DNA of 64,000 nucleotides from CAVOKN01 sp963696505 (GTDB taxonomy: Bacteria > Pseudomonadota > Gammaproteobacteria > Burkholderiales > Rhodocyclaceae). This document shows positions 1 to 8,215 of this stretch, in pieces (the stretch's first letter is position 1; the number at the start of each line of letters is the position of its first letter). The notes below the pieces were generated by a model, which did no database searches, had not been told where the DNA came from, and was given only the letters and a program-made list of their open reading frames with translations. The translations under genes and the position numbers were made by a program. Where the stretch lies: positions 105,185 through 169,184 of the forward strand of contig CAVOKN010000010.1 in assembly GCA_963696505.1 (NCBI GenBank), given 5' to 3'.

Positions 1-276
1 GCGCAGGTCGAGCTGCTGCTCTTCCCCGACTCGGCGAAAGCCGTGGAAATCTTCCTTCTCGACCGCGGCATCGAATACCGCCACGGAGAAGTGCGCCGCA
101 GCGCGGGCGATGCCCCGGAAGCCGTGCTGGAGCTGGAGTGGGAGGACACTACCGTCAATCTCGCCATTCACGATCCGATCAGCGAACGCATCCAATACCG
201 CAACCCCCGCACCGGCCGCATTGCGGAGCGCGCATCGCTGAGCGCCGTGGAGGCCCTGGTCACAGAGGACGCATGA
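1..276 (+). CDS. C-terminal end of an unrecognised protein (5' end outside window)
   Basis: An open frame runs from the first base of the window to a TGA at 274-276, so the visible part is only the last ~91 residues of a longer gene. It is acidic and charged, with no signal peptide, membrane segment or motif I can name. Its stop overlaps the ATG of the next gene at 273 (ATGA, 4 bp), which implies translational coupling with the thioredoxin-like gene. I do not recognise the family and assign no function. An internal GTG at 43 could be taken as a start, but the frame is open upstream of it. Confidence 0.6.
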   Translation, partial: AQVELLLFPDSAKAVEIFLLDRGIEYRHGEVRRSAGDAPEAVLELEWEDTTVNLAIHDPISERIQYRNPRTGRIAERASLSAVEALVTEDA

Positions 277-810
277 GGAAATCCCAGCAACTACTGATTC
301 TCCTGGCGGTGGCGGTGGCCGCCGCCATCGCCGGGGCGCTTTACCACAATGCCAAACCGCTAGGTATCGGCCAGCCCGCCGACCCCGATGCGGCGTCCCG
401 GCTGCTGGCGCTGACCCTGCCCGACCTGGAAAACAAGAGTCGCACCCTGTCGGAGTGGCGCGGCAAAGTCATGGTGGTCGAACTTCTGGGCCACCTGGTG
501 CCCGCCCTGCCGCGACGAGATCCCCGGATTCATCGATCTGAGCAGGAAATATGCGGACAAGGAGGTTCAATTCGTCGGTATCAGCATCGATTCGGCGGAC
601 AAAGTGAAGGTATTCGCCGAGGAGAACCATATCGGCTACCCGTTGCTGATTGGCGAGTCGGGCGCCATGAGCCTTGCGCCCGTTTTCGGCAACCGCAGCA
701 TGGGCCTGCCTTTCACCGTCATCCTGGATCGCAGCGGCGCGGTGCATCAGGTTCGCATCGGGCGACTCGACAAACCCGACCTCGATGCCATCCTGGCCAA
801 GTTGATCTGA
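273..810 (+). CDS. TlpA/ResA-like membrane-anchored thioredoxin, interrupted by a one-base frameshift
   Basis: The N-terminus has a single hydrophobic anchor (residues ~6-25) and then a thioredoxin fold. In the frame that starts at 273 the protein turns to nonsense at about residue 70. Removing one base near 479 joins it to the second frame and restores a classic active site, WCPPC (496-510), followed by the expected thioredoxin secondary-structure blocks, including the cis-proline region (GLPFTV). The repaired length is ~178 residues, normal for periplasmic TlpA-family disulfide reductases that supply electrons to cytochrome c maturation or other exported thiols. As written the gene would be non-functional. 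The break lies directly before the catalytic motif and looks like an extra C. Stop TGA at 808-810. Function is inferred from the family; the substrate is unknown. Confidence 0.85.
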
Positions 811-895
811 CGGCCGAGCACCAGGGACCGATGGTCGCTGCCCGGCGAGGCCACAAACTGGACAGTTTGCTGTCAATTGCGGCAAACTGGCGCCC

Positions 896-1399
896 ATGAC
901 AGCGCAAAAGCGCAGCGCCAGGAGCAACACCGCGGACACCAAACGGGACCGCGCCGGGAGGATCCTGGTCCTCCACGGACCGAACCTGAACCTTCTGGGC
1001 ACCCGCGAGCCCGAGGTCTATGGCCGCACCACGCTTGCGGATATCCACGCCGCCATGGCGGGGCGTGCCCGCGCGGCCGGAGTTGTCCTGGAAAGCTTCC
1101 AGAGCAACAGCGAAGGCGAACTGATCAACCGCGTCCAGGGGGCGGCGACCGAAGGCATCGACTTCGTGATCATCAACCCCGCCGGCTACACCCACACCAG
1201 CGTCGCGCTTCGCGATGCCCTGGCTGCCATCGGTGTCCCGTTCATCGAAGTTCATTTGTCCAACGTGTTTGCGCGCGAGCCTTTCCGCCACCACTCCTAC
1301 TTTTCCGACCTGGCGGTCGGCGTCATCGCCGGCCTCGGGGCCCACGGCTACGAGCTTGCCCTCGAACACGCCTTGCGGCGCATGGCCGCAAGCGCCTGA
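896..1399 (+). CDS. aroQ: 3-dehydroquinate dehydratase, type II
   Basis: This shikimate-pathway enzyme converts 3-dehydroquinate to 3-dehydroshikimate and works as a cytoplasmic dodecamer. The diagnostic N-terminal block LHGPNLNLLG is followed by EPEVYG, which holds the catalytic tyrosine. The NPAGYTHTS segment carries the catalytic histidine, and EVHLSN and the C-terminal FRHHS substrate-binding blocks are present. The length is 167 residues against ~145-150 for the family. The excess is a ~22-residue basic N-terminal extension before RILVLHGPN, so the real start may lie further in, although no better ATG is available. It sits directly upstream of accB, the usual order in Betaproteobacteria. 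Confidence 0.96.
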   Translation: MTAQKRSARSNTADTKRDRAGRILVLHGPNLNLLGTREPEVYGRTTLADIHAAMAGRARAAGVVLESFQSNSEGELINRVQGAATEGIDFVIINPAGYTHTSVALRDALAAIGVPFIEVHLSNVFAREPFRHHSYFSDLAVGVIAGLGAHGYELALEHALRRMAASA

Positions 1400-1454
1400 C
1401 ACACGACACTGTTCGCGGCGCCCAAGTCCGGTTGCCGCGTGAAAGGACCGTTCC

Positions 1455-1910
1455 ATGGATCTACGCAAGCTCAAGAAGCTGATCGATCTGGTGCAGGAAT
1501 CCGGAATCACCGAACTCGAAGTCACCGAAGGCGAGGAGAAGGTGAAGATCGTCAAGCACGGCGCGGCGCCAGCCCCTGCGCCTGCCATGTACACGGTCGC
1601 CGCGGCCCCTGCGCACGCCGCGGCGGTGGCGTCATCCGCTGATCCTGTGCCGCCGGCTGCCCCTGCCGAACCGGAGGGTGCGGTGGTCAAGGCGCCGATG
1701 GTAGGCACGTTCTATCGTTCGACGTCGCCGGGGTCCAAGGCCTTCGTCGAACTCGGCCAGACCGTGGGCGTGGGCGATCCGCTCTGCATCATCGAGGCGA
1801 TGAAACTCATGAACGAGATCGAATCCGACGCCGCCGGCGTGGTCAAGGCGATTCTGGTCGAAAACGGCCAACCGGTCGAATACGGCCAGCCCCTGTTCGT
1901 CGTCGGCTGA
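1455..1910 (+). CDS. accB: Acetyl-CoA carboxylase biotin carboxyl carrier protein
   Basis: BCCP carries biotin between the biotin carboxylase (AccC) and the carboxyltransferase (AccAD) in the first step of fatty-acid synthesis. The N-terminal dimerisation segment (MDLRKLKKLIDLV) is followed by an Ala/Pro-rich flexible linker (residues ~38-75) and a C-terminal biotinyl domain. The EAMKLMNE motif places the biotinylated lysine at K117. The 151-residue length is typical. A GAAAGGA Shine-Dalgarno at 1441-1447 precedes the ATG. accC follows after an 89-bp gap, as in the usual accBC operon. Confidence 0.97.
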   Translation: MDLRKLKKLIDLVQESGITELEVTEGEEKVKIVKHGAAPAPAPAMYTVAAAPAHAAAVASSADPVPPAAPAEPEGAVVKAPMVGTFYRSTSPGSKAFVELGQTVGVGDPLCIIEAMKLMNEIESDAAGVVKAILVENGQPVEYGQPLFVVG

Positions 1911-1999
1911 TGCGGTCAGCGGACCCGAACGGCGCCGAACAAGGCGCAATCCGTCGCGATCCGGCGACCAACAGCGTTCATCCGTAGCGAATCGCCGCC

Positions 2000-3367
2000 A
2001 TGTTCGAGAAGATTCTGATCGCCAACCGCGGGGAAATCGCCCTGCGCATCCAGAGGGCCTGCCGCGAGCTGGGAATCAAGACCGTGGTGGTTCACTCGGA
2101 AGCCGACATCGAGGCGAAATACGTGAAGCTCGCCGACGAGTCGGTGTGTATCGGCCCGCCGGCGTCCTCCGGCAGCTACCTCAATATCCCGGCGATCATC
2201 AGCGCCGCGGAAGTCACCGATTCCCAGGCGATCCACCCCGGCTACGGCTTCCTTTCGGAGAACGCCGATTTCGCCGAGCGGGTGGAGAAGAGCGGTTTCG
2301 TCTTCATCGGTCCGCGCCCGGAGACAATCCGGCTGATGGGCGACAAGGTCAGCGCCAAGGACGCGATGAAGGCCGCCGGTGTGCCGGTCGTACCCGGCTC
2401 GGAAGGCGCTCTGACCGATGATCCGAAGGAGATCGTACGCATCGCCCGCGCCATCGGCTATCCCGTCATCATCAAGGCGTCAGGGGGTGGCGGGGGGCGC
2501 GGCATGCGCACCGTGCACACCGAAGCGGCGCTGCTCAACGCCGTGCAGACCACCCGAGCCGAAGCCCAGGCCGCCTTCAGCAACCCGGCGGTCTACATGG
2601 AGAAATTCCTCGAGAATCCGCGCCACATCGAGATCCAGGTACTCGCCGACTCCTTCCGCGCCGCGGTCTACCTCGGCGAACGCGACTGCTCGATGCAGCG
2701 CCGCCACCAGAAGATCATCGAGGAGGCGCCGGCGCCCCACCTTAACCGCCGCCACATCGCGCGCATCGGCGAGCGCTGCGCGGAAGCCTGCCGCCGCATC
2801 AACTACCGCGGCGCGGGCACCTTCGAGTTTCTGTTCGAGAACGACGAGTTCTACTTCATCGAGATGAATACCCGCCTCCAGGTCGAGCACCCGGTGACCG
2901 AGTTCATCACCGGCATCGACATCGTCCAGCAGCAGGTTCGGGTGGCAGCCGGCGAGAAACTGCAACTGCGCCAGCGCGACATCGAGTTCCGCGGCCACGC
3001 CCTGGAATGCCGCATCAACGCCGAAGATCCCTTCAAGTTCACGCCCAGTCCGGGGAGGATCACGGCTTATCACGCGCCCGGCGGCCCCGGCATACGGGTG
3101 GATTCGCATGTCTACCAGGGCTATGCGGTTCCGCCCCACTACGATTCGATGATCGGCAAGGTGATCGCCTATGGCGACACGCGCGAACAGGCGATCCGGC
3201 GCATGCGCATCGCACTGTCCGAGATGGTGGTCGAGGGCATCAAGACCAACATCGCGCTCCACCAGGATTTGCTCCTCGATGCCCGCTTCATCGAAGGCGG
3301 CACCAGCATCCACTATCTGGAGCAGAAACTCGCCGCCAAGGAAATTGTGACCAAGGCGGCGAAGTAA
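2000..3367 (+). CDS. accC: Acetyl-CoA carboxylase, biotin carboxylase subunit
   Basis: An ATP-grasp enzyme that carboxylates the biotin on AccB with bicarbonate and ATP. The N-terminal block KILIANRGEIALR, the glycine-rich ATP loop GGGGGRGM, the ERDCSMQRRHQK segment and the catalytic EMNTRLQVEHPVTE block (residues ~290-303) are all intact, as is the C-terminal biotin carboxylase domain. The 455-residue length is standard. It is co-directional with accB upstream and with prmA 39 bp downstream, matching the conserved betaproteobacterial accBC-prmA arrangement. Confidence 0.97.
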   Translation: MFEKILIANRGEIALRIQRACRELGIKTVVVHSEADIEAKYVKLADESVCIGPPASSGSYLNIPAIISAAEVTDSQAIHPGYGFLSENADFAERVEKSGFVFIGPRPETIRLMGDKVSAKDAMKAAGVPVVPGSEGALTDDPKEIVRIARAIGYPVIIKASGGGGGRGMRTVHTEAALLNAVQTTRAEAQAAFSNPAVYMEKFLENPRHIEIQVLADSFRAAVYLGERDCSMQRRHQKIIEEAPAPHLNRRHIARIGERCAEACRRINYRGAGTFEFLFENDEFYFIEMNTRLQVEHPVTEFITGIDIVQQQVRVAAGEKLQLRQRDIEFRGHALECRINAEDPFKFTPSPGRITAYHAPGGPGIRVDSHVYQGYAVPPHYDSMIGKVIAYGDTREQAIRRMRIALSEMVVEGIKTNIALHQDLLLDARFIEGGTSIHYLEQKLAAKEIVTKAAK

Positions 3368-3406
3368 GCCGTACTCCGTTTCATTCGTCCAGTCCGCCAC
3401 GCATCC

Positions 3407-4294
3407 ATGTGGCTCTCAGTCAGCCTGCTCACCGACGCCGCGCACGCCGAAGCGCTGGCCGACGCACTGCTCGACCGGGGCGCGATCTCGGTCGGGATCG
3501 AGGACGCCGACGCCGGCACCGAACGCGAACAGCCGCAGTTCGGCGAGCCGGGCGCCGATCGGCGGCCGCTGTGGCAGCACAGCCGGATCGAGGCGCTGTT
3601 CGAGCCCGGCAGCGATATTGCGTCGATCGTCGGCGAAGCAGCGTCGAACGCGGGCCTGACTGAGGTTCCGGCCTGGACCCGGCAGGACATCGCGGAGCAG
3701 AACTGGGTCCAGCTAACGCAGTCGCAGTTTGCGCCAATCCGTATCGACGAGCGCCTGTGGATCGTCCCGTCCTGGCACGCGGCGCCCGATGCCACCGCCA
3801 TCAACATCGAACTCGACCCGGGCTTGGCCTTCGGTACCGGCAGCCATCCCACCACCCGGCTGTGCCTGCAATGGCTACTGAAGCATGTGCAGGCTGGCAG
3901 TTCGGTGCTCGATTACGGTACTGGTTCGGGTATATTGGCCATCGCCGCGGCCAGGCTCGGCGCCGATCCGGTGGTCGGCGTCGATATCGACGATGCCGCA
4001 CTGACCGCGGCCCAGGAAAACGCCACAAGAAACTCGGTCAGAATCAGCCTGCGGCACACCCGCGCCCCCCTCGACATGCAGTTCGACCGCGTCGTCGCCA
4101 ACATCCTGACCAACCCGCTGCGGGTACTCGCTCCGCTGCTCGGCGCGCGGATCGCTGCGCGCGGCGGCATCGCCCTTTCCGGCGTTCTTGCCGTGCAGGC
4201 CGACGAAGTACGCGCGGCCTACGCGCCCCATGTCACCCTCGAGGTGGCTGCGGAACTCGACGGCTGGGTGCTGCTGGAAGGATGGCTGCGGTGA
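3407..4294 (+). CDS. prmA: Ribosomal protein L11 methyltransferase
   Basis: PrmA trimethylates ribosomal protein L11 using S-adenosylmethionine. The N-terminal L11-recognition domain (start MWLSVSLLTDAAHAEAL) leads to the substrate loop GLAFGTGSHPTT, the SAM-binding DYGTGSGILAIAAA motif and the NILTNPL motif corresponding to the N-I-L-x-x-P-L signature. The length of 295 residues matches the family. Its 3' end overlaps the ATG of the following zinc-ribbon gene by 13 bp, so the two are probably co-translated. Confidence 0.96.
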   Translation: MWLSVSLLTDAAHAEALADALLDRGAISVGIEDADAGTEREQPQFGEPGADRRPLWQHSRIEALFEPGSDIASIVGEAASNAGLTEVPAWTRQDIAEQNWVQLTQSQFAPIRIDERLWIVPSWHAAPDATAINIELDPGLAFGTGSHPTTRLCLQWLLKHVQAGSSVLDYGTGSGILAIAAARLGADPVVGVDIDDAALTAAQENATRNSVRISLRHTRAPLDMQFDRVVANILTNPLRVLAPLLGARIAARGGIALSGVLAVQADEVRAAYAPHVTLEVAAELDGWVLLEGWLR

Positions 4295-5274
4295 TCCTGT
4301 CCCGCTGTCCGAAGTGCGAAACGACATTTCGCGTCACCCCGGAGCAGCTTCGGGCGCGGCAGGGCATGGTTCGCTGCGGTCGTTGCGGCGCCGCCTTCAA
4401 CGCCCTCGACAACCTGGCGGCCGGGGTTGCCCCGGAGACCCCGCGTTCCGCCGTGCCTGGCCTTGCCGTCCCCGCACCCGAGCCGCGGCCCGAACCGGCT
4501 CCTCCGCCCCCCTCTCCCCAGCCCGCAGCACTCGCCCCCCTTCCCGGTGTGGAAATCGAATTCCCGCCCCTGATCGGCAGCGACCGCGACGAGGGAGAAG
4601 CGGGCTCAGCGCAGGCCGAAACCCACCGGGCAAGCGCCGAATTGCCAAGCGTGGCGCTGGTTCCGACGACGGGGGATCTTCCAACTCCACCGCAAGTGGA
4701 GGCCGCAACCCAAGGCTCGCCGCCAACCGAGGCATCCCTGCCGGAGCCCGAGGCGCCGGTGGAGATCGGTGCGGCAGAGGAAGACCGGCCATCGCGCTGG
4801 CGAGGCTTTCTCCTCGGGTCTGGCGTGTTCGTGCTCGCGTTGCTGGCGCTGGGGCAGCTCGCGTATCTGTTCCGCCAGGAAGCAGCACAGGCCTACCCGC
4901 AATCGCGTCCCCTGCTGGAATCCTTCTGTGCCCAGTTCGGCTGTCGCGTCAACCTGCCGCGGAATGATGAACTGATCTCGATCGAAACCTCGGACCTCCA
5001 GCCCGATGCGAATCGCAAGGGCCATCTGATCCTGGGCGCCACGATCCGCAACCGCGCCGAGGTCGCTCAGGACGTCCCGCATCTCGAACTAACCCTCACC
5101 GACGCCCGCGACCGCGCCCTTGCGCGGCGCGTGTTCGCCCCCGCCGACTACCTTCCCCCCGACACCGAAACACGGGCCGGAATAGCCGCCGGCGCCGAGC
5201 TCGCGGTGCATCTCGTCCTCGATGCCGCCAGCATCGGGGCCAGCGGCTACCGGCTCTACGTCTTCTATCCCTGA
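4282..5274 (+). CDS. Zinc-ribbon membrane protein of the MJ0042/DUF3426 type
   Basis: The extreme N-terminus has two zinc-knuckle pairs, CPKC at residues ~9-12 and CGRC at ~32-35, in the arrangement of the MJ0042 zinc-finger family. A ~130-residue Pro/Glu/Ala-rich linker follows, then one transmembrane helix (VFVLALLALGQLAYLF) and a ~140-residue C-terminal domain of the DUF3426 type, predicted outside the membrane. The ATG at 4282 sits inside the end of prmA; GTG at 4291 is an alternative that removes three residues. Homologues follow prmA in many Betaproteobacteria. The molecular function is unknown; a sensor or assembly role is only a guess. Confidence 0.85.
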   Translation: MAAVILSRCPKCETTFRVTPEQLRARQGMVRCGRCGAAFNALDNLAAGVAPETPRSAVPGLAVPAPEPRPEPAPPPPSPQPAALAPLPGVEIEFPPLIGSDRDEGEAGSAQAETHRASAELPSVALVPTTGDLPTPPQVEAATQGSPPTEASLPEPEAPVEIGAAEEDRPSRWRGFLLGSGVFVLALLALGQLAYLFRQEAAQAYPQSRPLLESFCAQFGCRVNLPRNDELISIETSDLQPDANRKGHLILGATIRNRAEVAQDVPHLELTLTDARDRALARRVFAPADYLPPDTETRAGIAAGAELAVHLVLDAASIGASGYRLYVFYP

Positions 5275-5341
5275 GCCGTTGGGGCGAGCTTTTGATTTAT
5301 CCTGTCCGTTTCGCTTCACCTCTCGCATCAAGGAGCCATTC

Positions 5342-5842
5342 ATGACAACCGTCAATCTCGGGGGCAACCCCATCAAACTGGCCGGCGAATTCCCCAAGGT
5401 GGGCAGCGCCGCTCCCGCATTTTCCCTGGTCAATGGCGATCTGCAGGACGTGACGCTGGCGACCTACGCCGGCAAGAAGAAGGTGCTGAACATCGTGCCG
5501 AGCCTCGATACGCCTGTGTGCGCCACGTCAACCCGCAAGTTCAACGAGGACGCCGGCAAGCTGCCAAACACCGTGGTGCTGGTGATCTCCGCCGACCTGC
5601 CCTTCGCCGCCAAGCGCTTCTGCGAAACCGAGGGGCTCAAGAACGTGGTCACGCTATCCACCATGCGCGGTCGCGAGTTCATGAAGGCCTACGGCGTCGA
5701 GATCGCCGACAGCCCGCTGGCCGGCGTCACCGCCCGCGCGGTGGTGGTGGTCGACGAGAACGACAAGGTCGCTTACACCGAGCTGGTGCCCGAGATCAAG
5801 CAGGAGCCCAACTACGCGGCCGCCCTTGCTGCGCTGAAGTGA
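5342..5842 (+). CDS. tpx: Thiol peroxidase (atypical 2-Cys peroxiredoxin)
   Basis: Tpx reduces hydrogen and alkyl hydroperoxides using thioredoxin. The peroxidatic cysteine lies in SLDTPVCATS (C60) and the resolving cysteine in RFCETEG (C94), matching C61 and C95 of the E. coli enzyme. At 166 residues it has the family length. The start ATG at 5342 follows an AAGGAGC Shine-Dalgarno at 5330-5336. It stands as a monocistron between the zinc-ribbon gene and a strong terminator. A stretch of possible -35/-10 character lies at ~5290-5320, but I do not call a promoter. Confidence 0.96.
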   Translation: MTTVNLGGNPIKLAGEFPKVGSAAPAFSLVNGDLQDVTLATYAGKKKVLNIVPSLDTPVCATSTRKFNEDAGKLPNTVVLVISADLPFAAKRFCETEGLKNVVTLSTMRGREFMKAYGVEIADSPLAGVTARAVVVVDENDKVAYTELVPEIKQEPNYAAALAALK

Positions 5843-5856
5843 TCCCGGCAGCGGCG

Positions 5857-5874
5857 GTGTAATGCAAGCGTAAC
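5857..5874 (+). promoter_or_regulatory. Possible Pho-box half-site pair upstream of dgkA (weak)
   Basis: Two related 7-mers, GTGTAAT and GCGTAAC, are separated by exactly 4 bp, the 11-bp phasing of PhoB sites. The site lies before the tpx terminator, so a promoter here would have to read through that hairpin to reach dgkA. It is reported because the same spacing recurs more fully at 6309-6348. Two copies alone are weak evidence. Confidence 0.25.
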
Positions 5875-5894
5875 GCGCCGCTGCAAGACTGCCG

Positions 5895-5923
5895 CGCCCT
5901 CCTTCGGGAGGGCGTTTTCTTTC
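5895..5923 (+). terminator. Rho-independent terminator after tpx
   Basis: A perfect 8-bp G+C-rich stem (CGCCCTCC / GGAGGGCG) closes on a stable TTCG tetraloop and is followed immediately by TTTTCTTTC. This is the best terminator in the window. It ends only 9 bp before the dgkA start codon, so the T-tract abuts the dgkA Shine-Dalgarno (GGGGAA, 5924-5929). Confidence 0.93.
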
Positions 5924-5931
5924 GGGGAACC

Positions 5932-6303
5932 ATGGACGAGAGTCCGCACAAGGGCAAGACGGGCCTGCGTCGCATCTGGAACGCCTTCCACTACTCGGTG
6001 GACGGCATCGCCGCCGCCTTCCGCCACGAGGACGCCTTCCGCCAGGAAGCGCTGGTGGCGCTGGTGCTGATCCCGATCGCATTGCTCGTGCCGGCCACCG
6101 GCATCGGGCGGGCATTGCTCATCGGATCGGTGTTGTTGGTGCTGATCGTCGAGCTGCTCAATTCCGCGGTGGAAGCCACCGTGGACCGCATCTCGCTGGA
6201 GAACCATCGCCTTGCCAAACGCGCCAAGGACCTGGGCAGCGCGGCGGTGCTGCTGTCCCTGCTCAATCTCGCGGTGGTGTGGACCCTGGTGCTGGCAGGC
6301 TGA
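5932..6303 (+). CDS. dgkA: Diacylglycerol kinase, small membrane type
   Basis: DgkA phosphorylates diacylglycerol to phosphatidic acid at the inner membrane and recycles lipid left by osmoregulated glucan or other head-group transfer reactions. The protein is 123 residues with three predicted membrane helices. It contains the family signature ELLNSAVEATVDRIS (residues ~70-84), whose glutamates bind Mg-ATP, and a cytoplasmic N-terminal amphipathic stretch (TGLRRIWNAFHYS). It is followed 68 bp later by a glycosyltransferase and a PAP2 phosphatase, which suggests a lipid-metabolism cluster. Confidence 0.94.
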   Translation: MDESPHKGKTGLRRIWNAFHYSVDGIAAAFRHEDAFRQEALVALVLIPIALLVPATGIGRALLIGSVLLVLIVELLNSAVEATVDRISLENHRLAKRAKDLGSAAVLLSLLNLAVVWTLVLAG

Positions 6304-6308
6304 TTCCG

Positions 6309-6348
6309 CTGTAACCGAAGCTTCATCCGGGCGTCATCAGAGCTTCGT
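6309..6348 (+). promoter_or_regulatory. Pho-box-like array of four 7-mers with 11-bp phasing
   Basis: Four related heptamers, CTGTAAC, GCTTCAT, GCGTCAT and GCTTCGT, are each separated by exactly 4 bp. This 7+4 direct-repeat layout is the architecture of PhoB-binding Pho boxes (consensus half-site CTGTCAT). Matches to consensus are imperfect, with TCAT best conserved in the middle two. The array ends 23 bp before the glycosyltransferase start, close enough to act as an activator site or to overlap the core promoter. Phosphate control is an inference. Confidence 0.5.
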
Positions 6349-6371
6349 CGCGCCGCCGCACACTGCGCGGC

Positions 6372-7598
6372 ATGAGCGAAGCGCCCTTTCGCATCGATCA
6401 GCTTCCGAGCCGCACGCCGCTGCGCCTGGCATTGGTCACCGAAACCTACCCGCCGGAGATCAACGGCGTGGCGATGACCACCGGCCGCATGGTGGAGGGC
6501 CTGCTGCGCCGCAAGCACCAGATCCAGCTGATCCGCCCGCGCCAGCGCCCCAACGATGCCCCGGCTCAGCGCGGCGTGTTCGAGGAAGTGCTGGCCCACG
6601 GACTGCCGATTCCCCACTACGGCGAATTGAAGATGGGGCTGCCGGCGAAGCAGCGACTGGTCCGTCTGTGGTCGGTGCGGCGTCCGGACGTGGTCCATGT
6701 GGTCACCGAAGGGCCGCTCGGCTGGTCCGCCGTGGCGGCGGCGCGCAAGCTGCGCCTGCCGGTGGTCAGCGACTTCCACACCAACTTCCACAGCTACAGC
6801 CGCCACTACGGATTGGGCTGGCTGCGTCAGCCCATCGCCGGCTACCTGCGGCGCTTCCACAACAAGGCCGACGCCACCCTGGTGCCGACGGCGGCCATGC
6901 AGCATGACTTGCTGCGCCAGGGCTATCGCAACGTGCAGGTCGTCGCGCGCGGCGTCAACGCGGCGCTGTTCAACCCGGCGCGCCGATCCGAGGCGCTGCG
7001 GGCGCGCTGGGGCGCCGGCCCCGACGAGCTCGTCGTTGCCTATGTCGGACGGATTGCTCCCGAGAAGAACCTGCAGCTACTGATCGAGGCGATGACGGCG
7101 ATCCGCAGCCGCCAGCCCAACGCCCGACTGCTGCTGGTGGGCGACGGCCCCGCGCGCCGTGCCCTGGAGTCTGACTTTCCCGGATTCGTCTTCGCCGGCA
7201 TGCGCAGCGGCGAGGATCTCGCGACGCATTACGCATCGGCCGACCTGTTCCTCTTCCCCTCGCTCACCGAGACCTTCGGCAACGTCACCGCCGAGGCGCT
7301 CGCCAGCGGCCTGCCGGTCGTCGCCTACGACTACGCGGCCGCCGCGCAACTGGTGTGCCACGAGGCGAACGGCCTGCTCGCCCCCTGCGGCGACGGCGCT
7401 GCCTTCATTGCCGCGACGCTGCGCCTCGCGAACGATGCCGCGCTGCGCGAAGCGATGCGCGATGCCGCCCGCGCCAGTGTCGAGCAAATGGACTGGGATC
7501 AGATCGTGCCGCACCTGGAAGCCGCCTTCGAACAGGCGATACGCCGCCACGCGAGCCGCTACGATGCAGAAATTCTCGCTGCAGTTGCACCGGATTGA
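6372..7598 (+). CDS. GT4-family glycosyltransferase (GDP-mannose/MgtA-like)
   Basis: A GT-B fold retaining glycosyltransferase. The N-terminal domain starts ALVTETYPPEINGV, the acceptor-side opening seen in mannosyl- and glucosyl-transferases acting on lipid acceptors. The C-terminal donor domain has VAYVGRIAPEKN and the EX7E-type sugar-nucleotide block in LTETFGNVTAEALA. At 408 residues it has the family length. It has no signal peptide and is probably cytoplasmic and membrane-associated. Its end overlaps the downstream PAP2 gene by 35 bp, indicating one transcript. Location between dgkA and a phosphatidate-phosphatase-type enzyme suggests a diacylglycerol or isoprenoid acceptor, but the substrate cannot be read from the sequence. 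Confidence 0.88.
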   Translation: MSEAPFRIDQLPSRTPLRLALVTETYPPEINGVAMTTGRMVEGLLRRKHQIQLIRPRQRPNDAPAQRGVFEEVLAHGLPIPHYGELKMGLPAKQRLVRLWSVRRPDVVHVVTEGPLGWSAVAAARKLRLPVVSDFHTNFHSYSRHYGLGWLRQPIAGYLRRFHNKADATLVPTAAMQHDLLRQGYRNVQVVARGVNAALFNPARRSEALRARWGAGPDELVVAYVGRIAPEKNLQLLIEAMTAIRSRQPNARLLLVGDGPARRALESDFPGFVFAGMRSGEDLATHYASADLFLFPSLTETFGNVTAEALASGLPVVAYDYAAAAQLVCHEANGLLAPCGDGAAFIAATLRLANDAALREAMRDAARASVEQMDWDQIVPHLEAAFEQAIRRHASRYDAEILAAVAPD

Positions 7599-8094
7599 GG
7601 CCCTCGACCTGGCATTGTGCGTGCGCGCGAACCGCGCATCGCGCAACGCCCTGCTGCGGGTCTTCTTTCGCGGCGTGAGCCGCGCCGGCGACGGCGCCTT
7701 CTGGTACGGCCTGATGGCCGCCCTGCCGGTTGTGTATGGCGGCGCGGCCTGGCCTGCGGTGGCGCGCATGGCAGGCGTCGGCATCGCCGGCGCAGCTCTC
7801 TACAAGTGGCTCAAGCAGCGCACCCTGCGCCCCCGTCCCTACCAGGTCTCGCCCGACGTGGTGGCCGCCGCCGCGCCGCTCGATCAGTTCAGCTTCCCGT
7901 CCGGCCATACGCTGCATGCCGTGTCCTTCGCCACGGTGGCCTGCGCCCACTTTCCCGAACTCGCGCCCCTGCTGCTGCCCTTCGCGCTGCTGGTCGCCGC
8001 CTCGCGCCCCATCCTCGGCCTGCACTATCCCAGCGACGTGCTGGCGGGTGCTTCTATCGGCGCATTACTCGCGGCCGCGGTCCTCGCGGTCTGA
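7564..8094 (+). CDS. PAP2-family membrane phosphatase
   Basis: An integral membrane protein of 176 residues with the three phosphatase signatures of the PAP2 superfamily: KQRTLRPRP (K-x6-R-P), FPSGHT with the catalytic histidine, and SRPILGLHYPSDV carrying the nucleophilic histidine. Family members dephosphorylate phosphatidic acid, undecaprenyl pyrophosphate or related lipids on the periplasmic face. The ATG at 7564 lies inside the end of the glycosyltransferase gene, so the pair is translationally coupled. Specificity between lipid phosphate and undecaprenyl pyrophosphate cannot be decided here. Confidence 0.9.
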   Translation: MQKFSLQLHRIEALDLALCVRANRASRNALLRVFFRGVSRAGDGAFWYGLMAALPVVYGGAAWPAVARMAGVGIAGAALYKWLKQRTLRPRPYQVSPDVVAAAAPLDQFSFPSGHTLHAVSFATVACAHFPELAPLLLPFALLVAASRPILGLHYPSDVLAGASIGALLAAAVLAV

Positions 8095-8112
8095 TCGCAC
8101 GCAGGGGCGTAG

Positions 8113-8136
8113 GTCGGCTCAAGGTCCGGAGCCGAC
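8113..8136. repeat. Intergenic palindrome, GTCGGCTC...GAGCCGAC family
   Basis: Perfect 8-bp inverted arms (8113-8120 and 8129-8136) around an 8-base loop, preceded by CGTAG. The same arms recur at 22862-22887, 24493-24522 and in a diverged form at 26496-26530, so this is one member of an interspersed repeat family, not a local hairpin. Confidence 0.75.
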
Positions 8137-8215
8137 ACCGCGCGCGCGCTGCGTCCCGGGGACCGCCGGAACCCGCTGCTATACTCCCTCCTTTCCCGCG
8201 GCACCCCGATTCCCC

